A DNA stretch of 64,000 nucleotides from Metasolibacillus fluoroglycofenilyticus (GCF_003049645.1 NZ_PYWK01000001.1:496001-560000); one strand, 5' to 3'. Numbered from the stretch's first letter, positions 45,049-55,507 are shown. The notes: generated by a model not told the origin, from the sequence alone. Numbers and translations are program-made.

Positions 45049-45400
45049 AACAGGCGTGTTGATTATGAAAATATTGGATATGGATGCGTGTTTTTCAAGG
45101 TAGAGAATGCACTGTTAATAAAGGATTTACTTGTTGATTGGAGTGGAGGGGACGAGTGCTCCTGCGATTACTCGTCGCAAAGCAAAGCCTTCCAGCAGGA
45201 CAAAGGGTAGGGAGGCTAAAACCGCCTCGTACGCCTCCATGACCAACATCCTGTTGGCCTCGAGCTGAAAATCTATTTATTTCGGTGACAACCGAAATAA
45301 ATTAGTTGAAGCCGTGCCTGCGGAAAGCGTCTCCCGCAACGGAAATCAACAAATTTCCTAGGCTCTTTTTGTAAAATAAAGGATAATCAACACACCTGTT
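45049..45400. mobile_element. MITE-like element, 352 bp, with 18-bp terminal repeats
   Basis: Ends AACAGGCGTGTTGATTAT (45049-45066) and ATAATCAACACACCTGTT (45383-45400) are inverted repeats with 17 of 18 matching. TGTGT flanks both sides (45044-45048 and 45401-45405) as a 5-bp target duplication. No coding frame of size is inside. Inner hairpins: GACGAGT/ACTCGTC and an 11-bp TTTATTTCGGT/ACCGAAATAAA stem. An inner piece from 45133 to 45350 opens GTTGATT and closes AATCAAC. Confidence 0.8.
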
Positions 45401-45520
45401 TGTGTAATTCATCCTTTAAATTTATACGTAGGTAATATCGAAAAAAATTTTTGTAATGTAACATATGTCCTTCAGATATTCTAAATAAGTTAGGTGAAAT
45501 GTACTGAAAAGTATTTTTAG
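45401..45520. other. Non-coding remainder before the flaG promoter
   Basis: The minus strand continues the frame of the broken surface-protein gene for at least a dozen codons (RINLKDELH). Otherwise nothing is recognised. Confidence 0.35.
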
Positions 45521-45523
45521 TCC

Positions 45524-45550
45524 TATAAAATTGAAAAAAATGACCGATAA
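45524..45550 (+). promoter_or_regulatory. SigD promoter of flaG-fliD
   Basis: TATA, 15 bases, ACCGATAA resembles TAAA-N15-GCCGATAT; 42 bases before the flaG ATG. An alternative TAAA gives a 13-base spacer. Confidence 0.6.
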
Positions 45551-45592
45551 GAGTAATAACTAAGTTCATTTTGAAACAGGGAGGTTAATTAA

Positions 45593-45988
45593 ATGCGCAT
45601 AGGAACTCAAGGGGATGTAGCTATTCAAACTACTAAACTTCCAACAGCATCAAATAAGATTGATGTGCCAAAAGTTGAAGTGCAAAAAAATACAGTGACT
45701 GAAAATGCAATTAAAAAACCAGTAGTTCAATCACAAAGTACAGAGGAGCAAAAGGATGTTGTTTCCAAGGATAAGCTACAAGAAGCGGTAGATTCAATCA
45801 ATGAATTTTTACAAATACAGCATAAGGCTTCCAAATTTGTCTATCACGAAGGGCTAGATAAATATTATGTACAGCTAGTAGATACAGATACAGAGGAAGT
45901 TATTAAAGAAATTCCGCCTGAGCAAATTTTAAATGCTTTTTATGAATTGAAAAAACTAGCAGGTATGATTGTAGACGAAAAAATTTAA
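45593..45988 (+). CDS. flaG: Flagellar protein FlaG
   Basis: 131 residues; influences filament length in other bacteria. The first 50 residues are polar and probably disordered. The FlaG core follows (LQEAVDSINEFLQIQHKASKF, KYYVQLVDTDTEEVIKEIPP, LNAFYELKKLAGMIVDEKI). GGGAGG precedes ATG. fliD follows after 20 bases. It is the counterpart of Bacillus yvyC. Confidence 0.93.
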   Translation: MRIGTQGDVAIQTTKLPTASNKIDVPKVEVQKNTVTENAIKKPVVQSQSTEEQKDVVSKDKLQEAVDSINEFLQIQHKASKFVYHEGLDKYYVQLVDTDTEEVIKEIPPEQILNAFYELKKLAGMIVDEKI

Positions 45989-46008
45989 TTTTTAGGAGGA
46001 AATAAGTT

Positions 46009-47613
46009 ATGGTAATGCGTATTGGTGGTTTAGCATCTGGGATGGATATTGATAGTATTGTAGAAAAGTTAATGCAAGCAGAAAAAGCTCCATTAAATAA
46101 ATTATATCAAAATAAACAGAAATATGAATGGCAACGTGATGCCTATCGTGATGTAAACAAGCAATTAAAAGCTTTCGATGATTATATACAAAAAAACATG
46201 ATGTATAAAAAAGACTTTGCGAAGAAAGTTGTAATTAGTTCAAATAGTGCAGTGTCTGCAACACCAACATCTGCTCAAAATGGACAAACATTAAATATTG
46301 ATCATATTGAAAAGATTGCGCGTGCTGGCAATACAACTGGCGGAGATGGCATTATTGCTGCAGGTACTGAAGGAACGAAAAAGTTAAGTGAAATTGGCGG
46401 CATTACACCTGGAACGGTTGAAATGTCCGTTCTACAAACAGATGGAACATATAAAGATGTGACACTTACGTTTTCTGAGAACGATTCAATCAATGATGTG
46501 ATTTCAAAAATTAAAAATGGTGATGATGGCAAGGGAACAGGTTTGAATGCCTTTTATGATAAGGCATCAGGGAAAATTTCTATATCTACCCAAGCTACGG
46601 GTGCAGGCGAGAATTATAAAGAGGCAAGATGGGATCAAGCTTCAAGCGAGTATACATTTGCTGATACATCAGCTAGTGTTGTCATTAAGTCTGATGCTAA
46701 TAATTTCTTTGATAGCCTTGGTTTTGGAACGAAAGAATTACGTGATCCAGCAGATAAAGAGGGACCAAGCGTAGGTAAGAGTTTAATTACAAATGGTGAG
46801 AATGCAAAGTTAACAGTGAATGGTATGGAGATTGAACGTCAGTCGAATACATTTGAATTAGATGGCTTTACAATCACATTAAATAATACATTTAATGGCG
46901 CTGGTTCACAGCCAATCTCATTAACTGCTAAAACAGATACTGATAATATGGTTGATAAAATTAAAGAATTTGTTGAAACATATAACAGTTTAATTGATTC
47001 TTTAAACTCGCAAATTAAAGAGAAGAAGTATCGGGATTTCCTTCCATTAACAGAGGAACAAAAGAAAGATATGAAAGAGAAGGAAATTGAAGCATGGGAA
47101 GAAAAAGCAAAATCAGGTCTTCTTCGTGGCGATTCTATTATCCAAAGTGTATTATCAAATATGCGTACAGACATGTACTCTAAAGGTGCAGCTTCAAATG
47201 AGGAATTTAACGCGCTCTTCAAAATCGGTATCACGACATCAAGTAAAACTTCGGAAAATGGTAAACTAGAAATTGATGAAGACAAATTACGTGCTGCTAT
47301 TGAAAAGGATCCAGACGCTGTTTATAGCCTATTTTCAGGTACGGTAGAAAATCCCGGAATTGCGGATCGACTACAAAAGTCAATTAAAACAGCTACTATA
47401 AATATTGAGAAAAAGGCTGGTAAAGCAGATTCTGTTAATAACACATTTAATCTTGGTCTTACATTGAATGATGTGGAAACACGTATTGAAGCTTGGAAAA
47501 CTAAGCTAGCTAACATTGAACAACGTTACTGGAAGCAGTTCACTGCTATGGAAACGGCAATTAATAAAGCAAACCAGCAGTCGTCAATGTTTTTCGCAGG
47601 TCAAACTCAATAA
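46009..47613 (+). CDS. fliD: Flagellar filament cap protein FliD
   Basis: Sits at the filament tip and folds incoming flagellin. 534 residues: conserved N-terminal MRIGGLASGMDIDSIVEKLM, a variable surface region in the middle, and the C-terminal coiled region LANIEQRYWKQFTAMETAI with the closing NQQSSMFFAGQ. AGGAGG lies nine bases before ATG. It is cotranscribed with flaG. Confidence 0.96.
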   Translation: MVMRIGGLASGMDIDSIVEKLMQAEKAPLNKLYQNKQKYEWQRDAYRDVNKQLKAFDDYIQKNMMYKKDFAKKVVISSNSAVSATPTSAQNGQTLNIDHIEKIARAGNTTGGDGIIAAGTEGTKKLSEIGGITPGTVEMSVLQTDGTYKDVTLTFSENDSINDVISKIKNGDDGKGTGLNAFYDKASGKISISTQATGAGENYKEARWDQASSEYTFADTSASVVIKSDANNFFDSLGFGTKELRDPADKEGPSVGKSLITNGENAKLTVNGMEIERQSNTFELDGFTITLNNTFNGAGSQPISLTAKTDTDNMVDKIKEFVETYNSLIDSLNSQIKEKKYRDFLPLTEEQKKDMKEKEIEAWEEKAKSGLLRGDSIIQSVLSNMRTDMYSKGAASNEEFNALFKIGITTSSKTSENGKLEIDEDKLRAAIEKDPDAVYSLFSGTVENPGIADRLQKSIKTATINIEKKAGKADSVNNTFNLGLTLNDVETRIEAWKTKLANIEQRYWKQFTAMETAINKANQQSSMFFAGQTQ

Positions 47614-47630
47614 TTGGAGCTAATTTCTAA

Positions 47631-47993
47631 ATGGAACAACAATTACAACAGTTACTTCAAATTTCTGCAAAATTATATGAAAAATTAATTTCGAACCCGG
47701 AAGAAACCAAACGTGATGCGTTCATTGAGGAGATTAATGCCTTATTAGATCAACGAGGCAAAATTATGGAGGAACTCGTACAATCTGGATTCGCTTATAA
47801 TTCGGGAGTTAAGACCCATCAAATGTTACTTGAATTAGATAAAGGAATTCGAAATAGACTTGAACGTGTTATGTCATCAATTAAGGCAGACATGAAGGAG
47901 CTACAAACTTCTAAAAAATCTGAACAGCAGTATCTAAATCCTTATTCGCATATTCAAACGATGGATGGCATGTACTATGATAAGAAAAAATAG
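47631..47993 (+). CDS. fliT: FliT-like flagellar chaperone
   Basis: 120 residues, helical throughout; start MEQQLQQLLQISAKLYEKLI and Glu/Lys-rich. Size, position directly after fliD and helical pattern fit FliT, the chaperone that guards FliD. The usual Bacillus order is fliD-fliS-fliT; here it precedes fliS. Sequence similarity in this family is weak, so the name is mainly contextual. Confidence 0.65.
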   Translation: MEQQLQQLLQISAKLYEKLISNPEETKRDAFIEEINALLDQRGKIMEELVQSGFAYNSGVKTHQMLLELDKGIRNRLERVMSSIKADMKELQTSKKSEQQYLNPYSHIQTMDGMYYDKKK

Positions 47994-48015
47994 TTAAACG
48001 ATAAAACATATAGTA

Positions 48016-48045
48016 TTGAAACGTTGGAACAGATTAAGATATAAT
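48016..48045 (+). promoter_or_regulatory. SigA promoter of the first fliS
   Basis: TTGAAA, 18 bases, TATAAT, 31 bases before the start codon. It allows fliS to be expressed apart from fliD. Confidence 0.55.
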
Positions 48046-48076
48046 TATAATAGTAGCTTCAAAGGGAGTGTCTAGA

Positions 48077-48481
48077 TTGGCAGCACAAACAAATGCTTTT
48101 AATGCATATAAACAAAATAGTGTAACAACCGCTTCACCAGGTGAGTTAACATTAATGCTGTATAATGGGTGCTTAAAGTTTTTAAATAAAGCAAAGCAAG
48201 CAATCGATGAAAAGAATATTGAGGGAAGAAACCACTATATTCAGCGTTCTCAGGCGATTATTGCAGAACTTATGTCAACGCTCAATATGGATATCGAAAT
48301 TTCAAAACAGATGTTACCATTATATGAATATATGAATCGTCGCCTTACAGAGGCAAATATTAAAAATGAACAAGCAATTATCGAAGAAGTAGAAGGCTTA
48401 GTAACAGAATTCCGCGATACATGGAAGGAAGTACTAAAAATTACGCGTCAGCAGCAATTTGGTGGCGCACAGCAAGTATAA
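48077..48481 (+). CDS. fliS: Flagellin export chaperone FliS, first copy
   Basis: Binds the C-terminus of flagellin and prevents early polymerisation. 134 residues with NAYKQNSVTTASPGELTLML, LYNGCLKFL and LEYMNRRL-like (YEYMNRRLTEANI) motifs. TTG at 48077 is nine bases after AAGGGAG; GTG at 48068 touches the ribosome site and is unlikely. A close paralogue, about 80% identical by my alignment, is at 49920. Confidence 0.93.
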   Translation: MAAQTNAFNAYKQNSVTTASPGELTLMLYNGCLKFLNKAKQAIDEKNIEGRNHYIQRSQAIIAELMSTLNMDIEISKQMLPLYEYMNRRLTEANIKNEQAIIEEVEGLVTEFRDTWKEVLKITRQQQFGGAQQV

Positions 48482-48495
48482 TTAGCTTTATTTGG

Positions 48496-48538
48496 CCGCA
48501 TGAAACGGAGTAAATCCGGTTTTATGCGGTTTTGTTTT
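48496..48538 (+). terminator. Terminator of fliS copy 1
   Basis: CCGCATGAAAC with GTTTTATGCGG, then TTTTGTTTT. Confidence 0.75.
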
Positions 48539-48984
48539 GCATAATTTCAAGAAACATCTGCTTATCAAAGGGAATTCGATAAAAATATGGATTTCCTTTT
48601 TTAGTGACTATTTTTTCAAATAGCAAAAAATGAGTCAAAAAGCACAATTCATTTTGTCTAATTTTGAAAGCTTTTGTCGGATTAAGAAATTGTTAATAAA
48701 ATATGTAGACACAATAGGTACAATGGTATACTATATAAAAAATCAGAGAAATATTACACAATTTACCTGTTCATCTAATTTATTGGTCTTTACAAATGAG
48801 AGCTATAGATGACCAAAAAAGATTGTAGGGGGAGGGCATGTCGCACAAGAAATCAAATAGAATTATTTTCGAATAACTTTTTTGTAGTAGCAGTTTTTCA
48901 TAGTGAAGGGTATTTTAGGTCTATATAAGACGAAATATTAGGCATGTTTAGCAGAGAAAAACATTTTTTATAGGAGACTCATCA
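48539..48984. other. AT-rich intergenic, nothing recognised
   Basis: No convincing gene; one 60-codon frame at 48630 lacks a ribosome site and protein character. Confidence 0.4.
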
Positions 48985-49075
48985 GTTGATTGTAAGATAG
49001 GGCGTCTTCAGTATGAACAGTACGGACCAAAATAAATTAGTTGAAGCTGAAAGCTTTCGCGTAACGGAAATCAAC
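48985..49075. repeat. Short derivative of the GTTGATT...AATCAAC intergenic repeat
   Basis: Starts GTTGATTG and ends CGGAAATCAAC. It shares AAATAAATTAGTTGAAGC and GTAACGGAAATCAACA with the piece at 45290-45350. It lies upstream of the ComK homologue. A weaker trace (CTACGGAAATCAATA) occurs near 51692. Confidence 0.6.
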
Positions 49076-49214
49076 AGATTCGTAGTATTCTCTGTAAAAT
49101 ATTAGTTAATTAAATCGCCTAGTAAAATATATCTTTCTTAAAAATTTTCGGTGCAAAGTATACTAATAATATTTAAAGTATATTCCTTTTAGGAACAGTA
49201 GAGGGGGAAATGGC

Positions 49215-49760
49215 ATGGAATTATTGAAAAATTATATTTTTACTACTGAAACAGCAATGTTATATGAGGCTACAAATGAGTTTGCAGAGCCTTTTTCTAT
49301 TGTTATTGAAAAGCATCGTGTAGTGTATGTCGCTATGTCGAAGCAGAAGTTATTGGAGTATAATTTAAAGCATTTTGGGTCGAGTTATCGAGGAGCAAGG
49401 GATGGTTCGCGTGCGGTTTTAGGGAATGTGCATATGTACCCAATTGCGGTTAACCCAGCACAAAATATTTATTGGTTTCCAAGTGAATCTATTACCTCCT
49501 CGTCGAGTATTTGGATTGCATTACATTGCCTCTGCCATTATGAGGATGCTGGTAATGAGCGAACGAAAATTATTTTAACAAATGGGAGAAGTTATTTTGT
49601 ACCTGTTTACTACAAAGCATTTAAGAAGCGTGTAGACCATGCTCATTTATTAAAATCGAAGATGGAGCAACGTGCTCAGCATATGGCGTTGCTTATTTTA
49701 GAGCGCTTATCGGAATATGAAACAATTGATTTGAAAACAGGGAATCTCCCTCTTAGTTAA
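49215..49760 (+). CDS. ComK-family competence transcription factor, copy 1
   Basis: ComK activates DNA-uptake genes by binding AAAA-N5-TTTT boxes. 181 residues. The family hallmark CRFFGSSYAG is here KHFGSSYRGARDG, followed by VHMYPIAVNPAQNIYWFPSES and SIWIALHCL, matching the ComK core (P-I-x-V-x-P-x-x-x-I-x-x-FP). A late segment (ILTNGRSYFVPVYYKAFKKR) also fits. AGGGGGAAATGGC precedes ATG. It stands alone between two fliS copies. The opposite-strand gene at 56744 is a second member. Confidence 0.82.
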   Translation: MELLKNYIFTTETAMLYEATNEFAEPFSIVIEKHRVVYVAMSKQKLLEYNLKHFGSSYRGARDGSRAVLGNVHMYPIAVNPAQNIYWFPSESITSSSSIWIALHCLCHYEDAGNERTKIILTNGRSYFVPVYYKAFKKRVDHAHLLKSKMEQRAQHMALLILERLSEYETIDLKTGNLPLS

Positions 49761-49919
49761 GACATTTCACAAAGCTTTTACCCCTAAATACTCAGAAGTA
49801 TTTTCAAATATTAGGGTAAATTATCCTTATCATTTCACAGAATTGTTGCTTTTTTACTATCTAATGCTATTTTTATAGTGTAAAATATAGTGAATAAAGC
49901 AAAAAGGGGATGTCAACCA

Positions 49920-50324
49920 TTGTCAGCACATACATCTGCATATAATGCATACAAGCAAAATAGCGTTACAACAGCATCGCCGGGTGAGTTAACACTTATG
50001 TTATATAATGGTTGTTTAAAGTTTTTAGTAAAGTCAAAAAGAGCAATTGAAGAGAAGAAATTCGAAGAGAAAAATACAAATATTTTAAAGGCACAGGCTA
50101 TTATTGCTGAATTAATGTCAACTTTAAATATGGATATTGAAATTTCTAAGCAAATGCTGCCATTATATGAATATATGAATCGTCGTTTAATAGAAGCAAA
50201 TACAAAAAATGATTTAGCAATCTTAGAGGAAGTTGAAGGGCTTGTGACAGAGTTTCGTGATACGTGGAAAGAAGTGTTGAAAATTACACGTCAGCAGCAG
50301 TATAGAAATACACAGCGAGTATAG
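49920..50324 (+). CDS. Flagellin export chaperone FliS, second copy
   Basis: 134 residues, colinear with the first FliS; I count about 107 identical positions. Differences cluster at the N-terminal tip and residues 38-62, while SPGELTLMLYNGCLKFL and NMDIEISKQMLPLYEYMNRRL are unchanged. TTG at 49920 is ten bases after AAAAGGGG, so it uses the same rare start codon as copy 1. It has its own terminator. It may serve a second flagellin or FlaG/FliW partner. Confidence 0.88.
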   Translation: MSAHTSAYNAYKQNSVTTASPGELTLMLYNGCLKFLVKSKRAIEEKKFEEKNTNILKAQAIIAELMSTLNMDIEISKQMLPLYEYMNRRLIEANTKNDLAILEEVEGLVTEFRDTWKEVLKITRQQQYRNTQRV

Positions 50325-50333
50325 AAAGAATCA

Positions 50334-50372
50334 ATATCCACAAGGCATTAAATATGCTTTGTGGGTATTTAC
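50334..50372 (+). terminator. Terminator of fliS copy 2
   Basis: ATATCCACAAGGCAT with ATGCTTTGTGGGTAT, then TTACA. Confidence 0.6.
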
Positions 50373-50527
50373 ATATTATTCAATGTAATTATTTCACTAT
50401 ATTTCAGTCTTTTATATTTAGGTATAAAGACATATCAGGTGTGTTTGTAAAATAGTGATAAAGATGATAGACGATTGCTAGCTCTTTATGAATAATGAGA
50501 GTATGAGTAATCGTTAGGAGGGTTTAT

Positions 50528-50923
50528 ATGTTTTTTAAAAGGCAAGAAAGTTTTCGCTTTTCATTTGATGAGCCGATACCAGCGAAGGTGAAAATGCTTG
50601 TAGATGGACAGCCAATTATGAAAGATGGTGTCGAAATTTTTGATGCAAGTATATTAGATATAAGTCCCCGCGGTGTTAAAGTGTTTTCAGAAGTAAATTT
50701 TAATGAAAGCGGCAAGCAAATCCCGCTTCTTGAAGTTCAATTTATTTTAGATTCAAGTGAAATTACTGGGGTTGGTGAGGTTGTTTGGACTAAAGTATTT
50801 GGGCAAGGAAAGCAGTACGGGATTATTTTTCAAAATCAATCGTCGCTGGAAGATTTGATTATTAGCGAATTAAAAGTACGACGGAAAAAAGAAGTAATAC
50901 AAGCAAAAATGTCAAAAATGTAA
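50528..50923 (+). CDS. PilZ-domain protein, putative c-di-GMP receptor
   Basis: 131 residues in a single PilZ domain. The N-terminal RQESFRF gives the R-x-x-x-R-like arm; DASILDISPRGVKVFSE matches the D/N-x-S-x-x-G motif that wraps c-di-GMP; the barrel continues to VVWTKVFGQGKQYGIIF. AGGAGGG lies before ATG. Position between flagellar and hibernation genes suggests control of motility or surface life; the partner is unknown. Confidence 0.85.
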   Translation: MFFKRQESFRFSFDEPIPAKVKMLVDGQPIMKDGVEIFDASILDISPRGVKVFSEVNFNESGKQIPLLEVQFILDSSEITGVGEVVWTKVFGQGKQYGIIFQNQSSLEDLIISELKVRRKKEVIQAKMSKM

Positions 50924-50925
50924 TT

Positions 50926-50951
50926 GTTTTTCGATTTCATTTTTAGGGTAA
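50926..50951 (+). promoter_or_regulatory. Candidate SigB promoter of hpf
   Basis: GTTTTT, 14 bases, GGGTAA against GTTTAA-N12-14-GGGTAT. The Bacillus homologue yvyD is known to be SigB controlled. Confidence 0.45.
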
Positions 50952-50991
50952 TAAAAAAATGTCGATATTTGAAAAAGAATTTTAAAAAAAG

Positions 50992-51018
50992 AAGGAGAAT
51001 TCTTTACAATGTCGAAAT
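50992..51018 (+). promoter_or_regulatory. Candidate SigH promoter of hpf
   Basis: AAGGAGAAT, 13 bases, GAAAT resembles the SigH pattern AGGAWWT...GAAT, a second known control of yvyD. Confidence 0.4.
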
Positions 51019-51053
51019 AAATTAATATAGCCTTAAATGAAGGAGGAGTTCAT

Positions 51054-51599
51054 ATGCTAAACTTTAATATTCGTGGAGAGAACATCGAGGTAACTCCAGC
51101 GATTCGTGAGTATGTTGAAAATAAAATCGAGAAGGTCGAGCGTTATTTCAACGATGATATGAACGCAAGCGCTAACGTTAACTTAAAAGTGTATAACGAT
51201 AAACAAACAAAAGTCGAAGTGACAATTCCGATGAAAAACTTAACGCTTCGTGCTGAGGAGCGCAATGGCGATATGTATGCAGCTATTGATTTAATCGTTG
51301 ATAAGTTAGAGCGCCAAATCCGTAAACATAAAACAAAGGTAAATCGTAAATTCCGTGAACGCGAAGGAGCAGGGATATTTTTCGCAAATGTTACACAAAG
51401 TGAGCCTGCTGAAGAAGAAGAGTACGCAATTGTTCGTACGAAACAATTTAACTTAAAACCTATGGACCAAGAAGAAGCTATTTTACAAATGAATATGCTT
51501 GGTCACGACTTCTATATTTTTACAGATGCAGAATCAGACAGCACAAACATCGTTTATAAACGTAAAGATGGGAAGTATGGTCTAATCGAAACAAATTAA
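51054..51599 (+). CDS. hpf: Long-form ribosome hibernation promoting factor
   Basis: Pairs 70S ribosomes into inactive 100S dimers under starvation. 181 residues: the N-terminal ribosome-binding domain (1-100; FNIRGENIEVTPAIREYVENKI, DLIVDKLERQIRKHKTK) and the C-terminal dimerisation domain (about 125-181; RTKQFNLKPMDQEEAILQM, YKRKDGKYGLIE), hence the long form. GGAGGAG precedes ATG. It is the yvyD equivalent just upstream of secA. Confidence 0.95.
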   Translation: MLNFNIRGENIEVTPAIREYVENKIEKVERYFNDDMNASANVNLKVYNDKQTKVEVTIPMKNLTLRAEERNGDMYAAIDLIVDKLERQIRKHKTKVNRKFREREGAGIFFANVTQSEPAEEEEYAIVRTKQFNLKPMDQEEAILQMNMLGHDFYIFTDAESDSTNIVYKRKDGKYGLIETN

Positions 51600-51610
51600 A
51601 TGAATGAAGA

Positions 51611-51651
51611 GGGCGTCCAAAAAGCCGTGCAGTTGCCGGAGTTTTGGGCGC
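51611..51651 (+). terminator. Recurrent hairpin (GCGTCCAAAAAGC family), copy C
   Basis: GGCGTCCAAAA pairs with TTTTGGGCGC downstream of hpf; the inner loop contains GCCGTGCAGTTGC. Confidence 0.5.
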
Positions 51652-51737
51652 TAATATTTTGTATTTTGAGCGATTTGGCGAGCACTACTCGCTACGGAAA
51701 TCAATATTCTATAAAATATTTAGTTAGGAGGAATTAG

Positions 51738-52613
51738 ATGATTGTTTTGCCACGTGAAAGACCGGTAAGGGAGGCGGTACTAGCAGCCGCAGTTCGTCGA
51801 GGCTTTTCAGAATTTAAAGAGGAGCTTATTCGCGTACAGCAAGGGTTAGCTGGCGAGTTTTATGTTGACCGTCAATGGCAAGATATGCAATTGCATGAAC
51901 CTTATTTTTTACTCCACGATTTTCAAATAGATGCCCATCAAATTGATACTATTTTCCTTTGTCGAAAATTTCTTCTCCTATTAGAAATAAAAAATATTGC
52001 AGGACGGATTCATATAGATGGAGCGACCCATCAATTTACTCGCAAGCTCGGCGACGGCAGCGAGCAAGGTTTTCGCAACCCACTGAATCAGGCACAGCGT
52101 CATCAACGTATGCTTGCACAGTATATTTCTACATTGCCAATTTATTATGTTGTTGTATTGGCTCACTACAAAACAATCATCGAGCAGATGCCACCAAATA
52201 CCCCAATTATTCATAGCAGTGGACTAGAGTTGCATGTTCGCAAGCTTTTGGCCTCTCATAAATCTATTTTATCCAATGAACAGCTTAAGCAGCTATTACA
52301 TCAATTATTTCAAATGTGTACTACTCACAGTCTACGATTAAATATTAATATCTCTTCCATACGAAAAGGCGTACTTTGCAACAATTGTTCTGTAACGATG
52401 TATTATAAGCACGGTCAATTTACTTGCCCTAAATGTAATGGTACCTTAGTACAAGAAGCGCTACATGACTATGCCTTGTTAGTCGATGAGTGGATTTCCA
52501 ATGAAAAATTAAGAGTCTTCCTCAAAATCGACTCCATCCACGCCGCCAAGCGCTTACTAAAAAAACTAAATTTACCACACGAAGGACAAAAAAAAATCGG
52601 AGATATAAAATAA
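51738..52613 (+). CDS. NERD domain protein
   Basis: 291 residues with an N-terminal NERD (nuclease-related) domain at about 30-150: AGEFYVDRQWQ, HQIDTIFLCRKFLLLLEIKNI (the D...E-x-K nuclease-type motif) and HRMLAQYI-like helices. The C-terminal part has a zinc ribbon (CNNCSVTMYYKHGQFTCPKC). Such proteins are thought to act on DNA, but a substrate is not established. GGAGG lies before ATG. It is not usually found in this position in Bacillus subtilis. Confidence 0.82.
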   Translation: MIVLPRERPVREAVLAAAVRRGFSEFKEELIRVQQGLAGEFYVDRQWQDMQLHEPYFLLHDFQIDAHQIDTIFLCRKFLLLLEIKNIAGRIHIDGATHQFTRKLGDGSEQGFRNPLNQAQRHQRMLAQYISTLPIYYVVVLAHYKTIIEQMPPNTPIIHSSGLELHVRKLLASHKSILSNEQLKQLLHQLFQMCTTHSLRLNINISSIRKGVLCNNCSVTMYYKHGQFTCPKCNGTLVQEALHDYALLVDEWISNEKLRVFLKIDSIHAAKRLLKKLNLPHEGQKKIGDIK

Positions 52614-52626
52614 TTAAATAGTGAAA

Positions 52627-52697
52627 CGCCAATAGAATCACAGAAATCGCCAATAGAATCTCGAAAAGCGCCAATAGACTCAAGAAACCGCCAATAG
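52627..52697. repeat. Four-unit array, 20-21 bp period, core CGCCAATAG
   Basis: CGCCAATAG begins at 52627, 52648, 52669 and 52689 (steps 21, 21, 20) with unrelated spacers. It follows the NERD gene stop directly. Confidence 0.85.
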
Positions 52698-52835
52698 CCC
52701 TCCCAGCAAGTGCCATGCCTCCCGTGGGAAGTGCTAGCAACCCCAGAATAATCCCCATGTAGCCAACGCAAAAAATATGTCACCAATACAAACTTTTTCG
52801 CAATTGAGAAAAATACAAAAAACACGCGCGTCCAT

Positions 52836-52865
52836 TTGCACCACATATATATATAATGCTAAAAT
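52836..52865 (+). promoter_or_regulatory. Candidate SigA promoter of secA
   Basis: TTGCAC, 18 bases, TAAAAT, 33 bases before ATG. Confidence 0.4.
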
Positions 52866-52898
52866 GAAGGTTAGAGAAAATACAGGAAGTGAAAATAG

Positions 52899-55406
<2,508 letters not shown>

Positions 55407-55425
55407 TTAGGTATAAAAATGGAAG

Positions 55426-55507
55426 TCGGGCTGTCTAGAAAGTAGTGCGCTAGCTATATTTTCTGCGATGAGCAATCGCAGCAGCACGCTTTTTAGGCAG
55501 TCCTTTT
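55426..55507 (+). terminator. Long terminator hairpin, GACTGTCTARAAAG family
   Basis: GGGCTGTCTAGAAAG pairs with CTTTTTAGGCAGTCC, with an inner CTGCGAT/ATCGCAG hairpin and TTTTC after it. Confidence 0.65.

Noticed and set aside
48630..48812. 60-codon plus-strand frame
   Set aside because: No ribosome site, low-complexity AT-rich codons, and it lies in an intergenic gap.
48950..48975. ComK box (AAAA-N5-TTTT) before the ComK homologue
   Set aside because: One AAAAACATTTTTT match occurs, but I could not find the required second box at the proper distance in this AT-rich stretch.
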